A stretch of 9,791 bases of DNA, from the NCBI GenBank assembly GCA_012728445.1, contig JAAYFA010000056.1, positions 1 through 9,791 on the forward strand, written 5' to 3'. This document shows, piece after piece, positions 6,518 to 9,791 of the stretch. Below the pieces are notes generated by a model. That model ran no database searches. It was not told the DNA's origin and worked only from the letters and a program-made list of their open reading frames with translations. How positions within the stretch are numbered: position 1 is the stretch's first letter; each line of letters opens with the position of its first letter. This DNA is from Clostridiales bacterium. Lineage in GTDB: Bacteria > Bacillota > Clostridia > Oscillospirales > Acutalibacteraceae. A program made the position numbers and the translations under genes.

Positions 6518-8263
6518 TCAAGTAGCCGAAACGGCTTTGATTGCATTGATAACAATTCCAAAGAGCTTAAATATGATATCAAAGATGTAGCCGGCATCGG
6601 TAATTCTTACTGTTGTCCCTGTTAAATCCCAATTTACACCATAGGGTTCGAGCGTTTCATTAAGGTCGCCGGGGGCATAGTTATCGGTCGTAAAGCTGTT
6701 GAGCAAGGGCTTCATCACCTCCACGAAAACAAGCTTTGCAGCGGTTTCCATGTAAATCCGTTTTGCAAAGGGCGTATAGATCTTGTCTGCAAGATGAAAA
6801 CCGGATGCGGGTAAGCCAAGGCTTACAAACAGCGTGTTTGCCACGCTGATGGGCATATTCGTCAAGGCAAACACAATTACTGCATTGAAGCTTTGCCTGA
6901 ACAAGGTAACTTCCGCAGAGTCATAAGGTAGGTTCTCATCACCGGCATAGTGTTCTGCGTAAATCACGCCAAAAATTTCCAACATGTTCCGATAGTCACT
7001 TTGTTGCAATGTTACTCCGGCTTTTGCCGCGATTTCTTCAACACTGTCTACTTCCGGTGTTCCCGCTGTGTCGTATAGAGGCAACTTGAGAGCATCTGCA
7101 AGAGTGTCCAACATAGTTGCAAGCGCTTCATAAGCGGGTGTTCCCTCTTCTATTTTCAGCTTGCGAGCAAATTTGCTTGCATTTTGGGGCAAATCATACG
7201 CCGCTCTTATAATACTGGCGGTAAAATAATTGTAACTATATGTTGGAAAATCACGTTGAATCAAATCAAGCTGCGCCTGATTATAACCGGGCGGCAAATA
7301 GGAGATATCAATGGTGTCAACATAATGCGTTTTAACATCGACTGCGCTGTTTGAAAACGACACTTCGCGGTAAGCGTTCGGATAGGTCATCAGGCAACCT
7401 GTTTCAATATCATAAATCCTGTTCCCATTGGCGGAAACGGCCATTGAAATATCGTTAGCATGCCCATGCCCCGTAAAAAAGACTTTTATACCCCAATCGG
7501 CAAATTTATTGGCATTTTCTCTGTAGTTTTCCAGGCAAAGCATATTGCCGGCTAAACTTTGAATGCCGAAATGTTCCAGCACACTGTGGTGAACCATGCC
7601 GATAAGTTTTTTGCCGTCTATTTTTGCTTGATTGACCTGTACTTCTATCCAAGCAAGTAATTCCGGCGTCACTTGGCTACCATCTTTCCTGTAAATACAA
7701 GCATCCCAGGCAAGCAGGCGATATTCGTTGTCCAATTCCGCTGTATAAGAACCGGAAGTATCGTGTGCAACCAGCGCATCGCTGTACCCTAAGTCCCGGT
7801 AAACGGATATAAAATCCGCCAAATCCAGCCGTCCGCCCGATTCGGAAGTCCGAATATCGTGGTTGCCGGGTATTACAAATATTTTTTTACCGGTTCTTTG
7901 TTTAAACTCGTTGAGAATGGCTGCAATACCCAAATGTTCATCCCAGTGCCCATCCAGACTAATGTCTCCGGGGATCAATAGGTATTTCGCGGATGATTCT
8001 TCGAACCGGGACAGGAATTCATGTAGTATAGCATCCGACTCATAAATCAACATCCCCTTGTCGTTCACATGTGCGTAAAGTGGATCACCCGGTAGAAAAC
8101 TTTGTTCCTCTATCGGTCCAATTGAACTGTGTGGCTGATAATGTAGGTCTGCCGCGACCCACACCGATAGAGGCTGTTCCGATTGGGCCGTCGCACCGAT
8201 AAATGGCAGCAAAAGCGCAAAACAAAGAAGAATAGATAAGAACGACCTAAATGTTTTTTTCAT
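6518..8263 (-). CDS. Secreted calcineurin-like metallophosphoesterase
   Basis: A 581-residue protein. Numbered from ATG 8263, residues 1-26 are a typical signal peptide: MKK and Arg6, a hydrophobic core, and an ATA motif before Gln27. The only nearby Cys lies inside the core, so it is not a lipoprotein. All metal-binding blocks of the calcineurin-like phosphoesterase fold are present in order: DLH (39-41), GDISLDG (99-105), GNHD (133-136), HH (225-226) and GHGH (265-268). It should be an active, two-metal phosphoesterase outside the membrane; the substrate is unknown. Residues from about 320 to the end are a long, mostly helical C-terminal region with no motif I recognise. A TTG at 8272 in the same frame is rejected because GAAAGGG would be only 3 nt away; the site is 10 nt before ATG 8263. 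The gene follows uvrA by 25 nt and is probably cotranscribed with it. Confidence 0.93.
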   Translation of the reverse strand: MKKTFRSFLSILLCFALLLPFIGATAQSEQPLSVWVAADLHYQPHSSIGPIEEQSFLPGDPLYAHVNDKGMLIYESDAILHEFLSRFEESSAKYLLIPGDISLDGHWDEHLGIAAILNEFKQRTGKKIFVIPGNHDIRTSESGGRLDLADFISVYRDLGYSDALVAHDTSGSYTAELDNEYRLLAWDACIYRKDGSQVTPELLAWIEVQVNQAKIDGKKLIGMVHHSVLEHFGIQSLAGNMLCLENYRENANKFADWGIKVFFTGHGHANDISMAVSANGNRIYDIETGCLMTYPNAYREVSFSNSAVDVKTHYVDTIDISYLPPGYNQAQLDLIQRDFPTYSYNYFTASIIRAAYDLPQNASKFARKLKIEEGTPAYEALATMLDTLADALKLPLYDTAGTPEVDSVEEIAAKAGVTLQQSDYRNMLEIFGVIYAEHYAGDENLPYDSAEVTLFRQSFNAVIVFALTNMPISVANTLFVSLGLPASGFHLADKIYTPFAKRIYMETAAKLVFVEVMKPLLNSFTTDNYAPGDLNETLEPYGVNWDLTGTTVRITDAGYIFDIIFKLFGIVINAIKAVSAT

Positions 8264-8273
8264 TAGATTCAAA

Positions 8274-8280
8274 CCCTTTC
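8274..8280 (-). promoter_or_regulatory. Shine-Dalgarno-like site choosing ATG over TTG
   Basis: GAAAGGG on the minus strand, 10 nt before ATG 8263 and only 3 nt before TTG 8272. It is weaker and slightly farther away than the GGAGG sites of the other genes, but it favours the ATG. Confidence 0.55.
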
Positions 8281-8288
8281 AAAATTTA

Positions 8289-9791
8289 TTATAAAATATT
8301 CTTTAAATATTGCCCGGTAAAAGATGCTTTCACCTTCGCGACTTGTTCCGGCGTGCCCTGTGCCACTATTTTACCGCCCCTGTCCCCGCCGTAAGGGCCT
8401 AAGTCTATCACATAATCGGCAGTTTTGATAACGTCAAGATTATGTTCAATCACAAGGACTGTATTGCCCGAATCAACCAGCTTTTGCAGTACTTCAATCA
8501 GCCGATGCACATCAGCGGTATGCAGCCCTGTAGTTGGTTCATCCAATATATAAATGGTTTTGCCCGTTGCGCGCTTGGAAAGTTCGGTGGACAGTTTGAC
8601 ACGTTGTGCCTCTCCACCTGAAAGCGTGGTGGCAGGCTGCCCGATTTTTATGTAGCCTAGCCCCACATCAAAAAGCGTTTGCAGCTTGCGCTGAATTCTT
8701 GGCACAGTGCTGAAAAAGCTGAGGCCTTCTTCAACCGTCATTTCCAGCACATCATAAATAGTTTTGTTTTTAAACTTTACTTCCAACGTTTCTCGGTTAT
8801 AACGTGCACCTTTACAGACTTCGCAAGGCACATAAATATCCGCTAAAAAATGCATCTCGATTTTTATGATGCCGTCGCCTTGGCATGCCTCGCAACGACC
8901 GCCCTTTACGTTAAATGAAAAGCGGTTTGCTTTGTATCCCCGTGTTTTTGCGGCCATGGTGGAAGCGAACAATTCACGAATATAGGTGAAAACGCCCGTA
9001 TAGGTCGCCGGGTTTGAACGCGGTGTACGGCCAATCGGCGATTGGTCAATGTTGATGACCTTATCGAGCTCCCAAATGCCCTTCATTGCCTTATGTGCAC
9101 CGGCATATTTTTTTGCACCATTGAGTTCTGCTGCCAGTTTTTTATACAGGATATCATTGACCAGCGAAGACTTGCCCGAACCTGAAACACCCGTCACCGC
9201 AACAAATTCACCAAGGGGTATGGTGACGTCAATATTGGCCAGGTTGTTTTCCGTCGCACCGATGATCTTAAGGTCTTTGCCGTTGCCTTTGCGACGCGTT
9301 TCGGGGATTGGTATGAAGCGCTTTCCGCTTAAATACTGACCTGTCAATGACTCGTCGCAGGCTTTAATATCTTCAACCGTGCCGACACAAACCACTTTGC
9401 CGCCATGAATTCCCGCGCCCGGTCCGATATCAACAATGTAATCTGCCGCATACATTGTTTCCTCATCATGCTCAACAACAATGAGCGTGTTGCCAAGGTC
9501 ACGCAGTTTCTTCAGTGTTTCCATAAGCTTGGCGTTGTCCCGTTGGTGCAGACCGATGCTGGGTTCGTCCAATATATATAAAACGCCCATCAGCGATGAA
9601 CCGATTTGTGTTGCCAAACGGATGCGTTGACTCTCCCCGCCCGAAAGGCTGCCGGAAGAGCGTGCGAGGGTAAGGTATTCGAGCCCTACGCTGCTTAAAA
9701 AGCTCATGCGCCCGCCGATTTCTTTGAGGACAGGCGTAGCTATTTTTTGATCTCTCTCATTTAATTGTAGGCTGTTTATAAATGCAAGGCC
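8289..9791 (-). CDS. uvrA: UvrA, excinuclease ABC subunit A (C-terminal part; start off the window)
   Basis: The frame is open to the right edge; 500 residues are visible of a protein usually about 940 long. UvrA is the damage-recognition ATPase of nucleotide excision repair and hands DNA lesions to UvrB. In fragment numbering: the first ABC signature LSGGESQR (49-56) and Walker B ILDEPSIGLH (73-82); the second Walker A GVSGSGKSS (201-209); the C-terminal zinc finger with Cys300, Cys303, Cys323 and Cys326; the second signature LSGGEAQR (390-397); Walker B LDEPTTGLH (416-424) and switch His450. All key residues are intact. The internal ATG at 9707 is not the start: 28 further codons (GLAFINSLQLNERDQK and onward) match the UvrA region before it. 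It ends 25 nt before the phosphoesterase gene with no terminator between. Confidence 0.98.
   Translation of the reverse strand, partial: GLAFINSLQLNERDQKIATPVLKEIGGRMSFLSSVGLEYLTLARSSGSLSGGESQRIRLATQIGSSLMGVLYILDEPSIGLHQRDNAKLMETLKKLRDLGNTLIVVEHDEETMYAADYIVDIGPGAGIHGGKVVCVGTVEDIKACDESLTGQYLSGKRFIPIPETRRKGNGKDLKIIGATENNLANIDVTIPLGEFVAVTGVSGSGKSSLVNDILYKKLAAELNGAKKYAGAHKAMKGIWELDKVINIDQSPIGRTPRSNPATYTGVFTYIRELFASTMAAKTRGYKANRFSFNVKGGRCEACQGDGIIKIEMHFLADIYVPCEVCKGARYNRETLEVKFKNKTIYDVLEMTVEEGLSFFSTVPRIQRKLQTLFDVGLGYIKIGQPATTLSGGEAQRVKLSTELSKRATGKTIYILDEPTTGLHTADVHRLIEVLQKLVDSGNTVLVIEHNLDVIKTADYVIDLGPYGGDRGGKIVAQGTPEQVAKVKASFTGQYLKNIL

Noticed and set aside
8206..8263. Lipoprotein signal in the phosphoesterase because of a Cys in the leader
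   Set aside because: The Cys is in the middle of the hydrophobic core without a lipobox; an ATA signal peptidase I site follows at residues 24-26.
8264..8272. TTG start for the phosphoesterase
   Set aside because: The GAAAGGG site would be only 3 nt away; ATG 8263 gives a workable distance and a normal signal peptide start (MKK).
9049..9339. Plus-strand reading frame of 96 codons
   Set aside because: Antisense to the UvrA ATPase domain, where the minus-strand frame carries the Walker A motif; no independent support.

Overview
The window is a bacterial chromosome segment in which every supportable gene lies on the minus strand; transcription runs from the right end toward position 1. Gram-positive-type Shine-Dalgarno sites (GGAGG 6-7 nt before ATG), vegetative sigma-A style promoters (TTGACA / TACAAT), a moderate GC content by eye and the gene mix suggest a Firmicutes/Clostridia-like, probably gut or anaerobic, bacterium. 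That assignment is an inference; no phylogenetic marker was compared.

Layout in transcription order. 9791-8289 is the C-terminal half of UvrA (the start lies outside the window). Only 25 nt later, 8263-6518 encodes an exported calcineurin-like metallophosphoesterase. 6416-5202 encodes a TIM-barrel protein resembling a glycoside hydrolase. No terminator is visible between these three, so they may be read through as one unit. A good promoter at 5155-5126 then drives a four-helix membrane protein with an acidic tail (5069-4566), closed by a hairpin terminator at 4541-4511. A second strong promoter (4425-4397) drives a two-gene unit: a complete GH38 alpha-mannosidase (4362-1273) and, 4 nt after its stop, a gene that stays open to the left edge (1268-1). 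The latter looks like an M1/M61-type (peptidase MA-like) protein whose HExxH zinc motif reads HRLFH.

How the genes might work together. UvrA is housekeeping DNA repair and probably unrelated to its neighbours. The GH38 mannosidase and the TIM-barrel hydrolase both lack signal peptides and should act in the cytoplasm on imported, alpha-mannose-containing or related glycans. The mannosidase is tightly coupled to the peptidase-like protein, which is the least conventional element here: no stop codon falls within its 422 visible codons, and its catalytic glutamate position is arginine. Start codons were revised for three genes from promoter and Shine-Dalgarno positions. I saw no tRNA, rRNA, CRISPR array, insertion sequence or phage gene, and every intergenic gap is shorter than about 210 nt.
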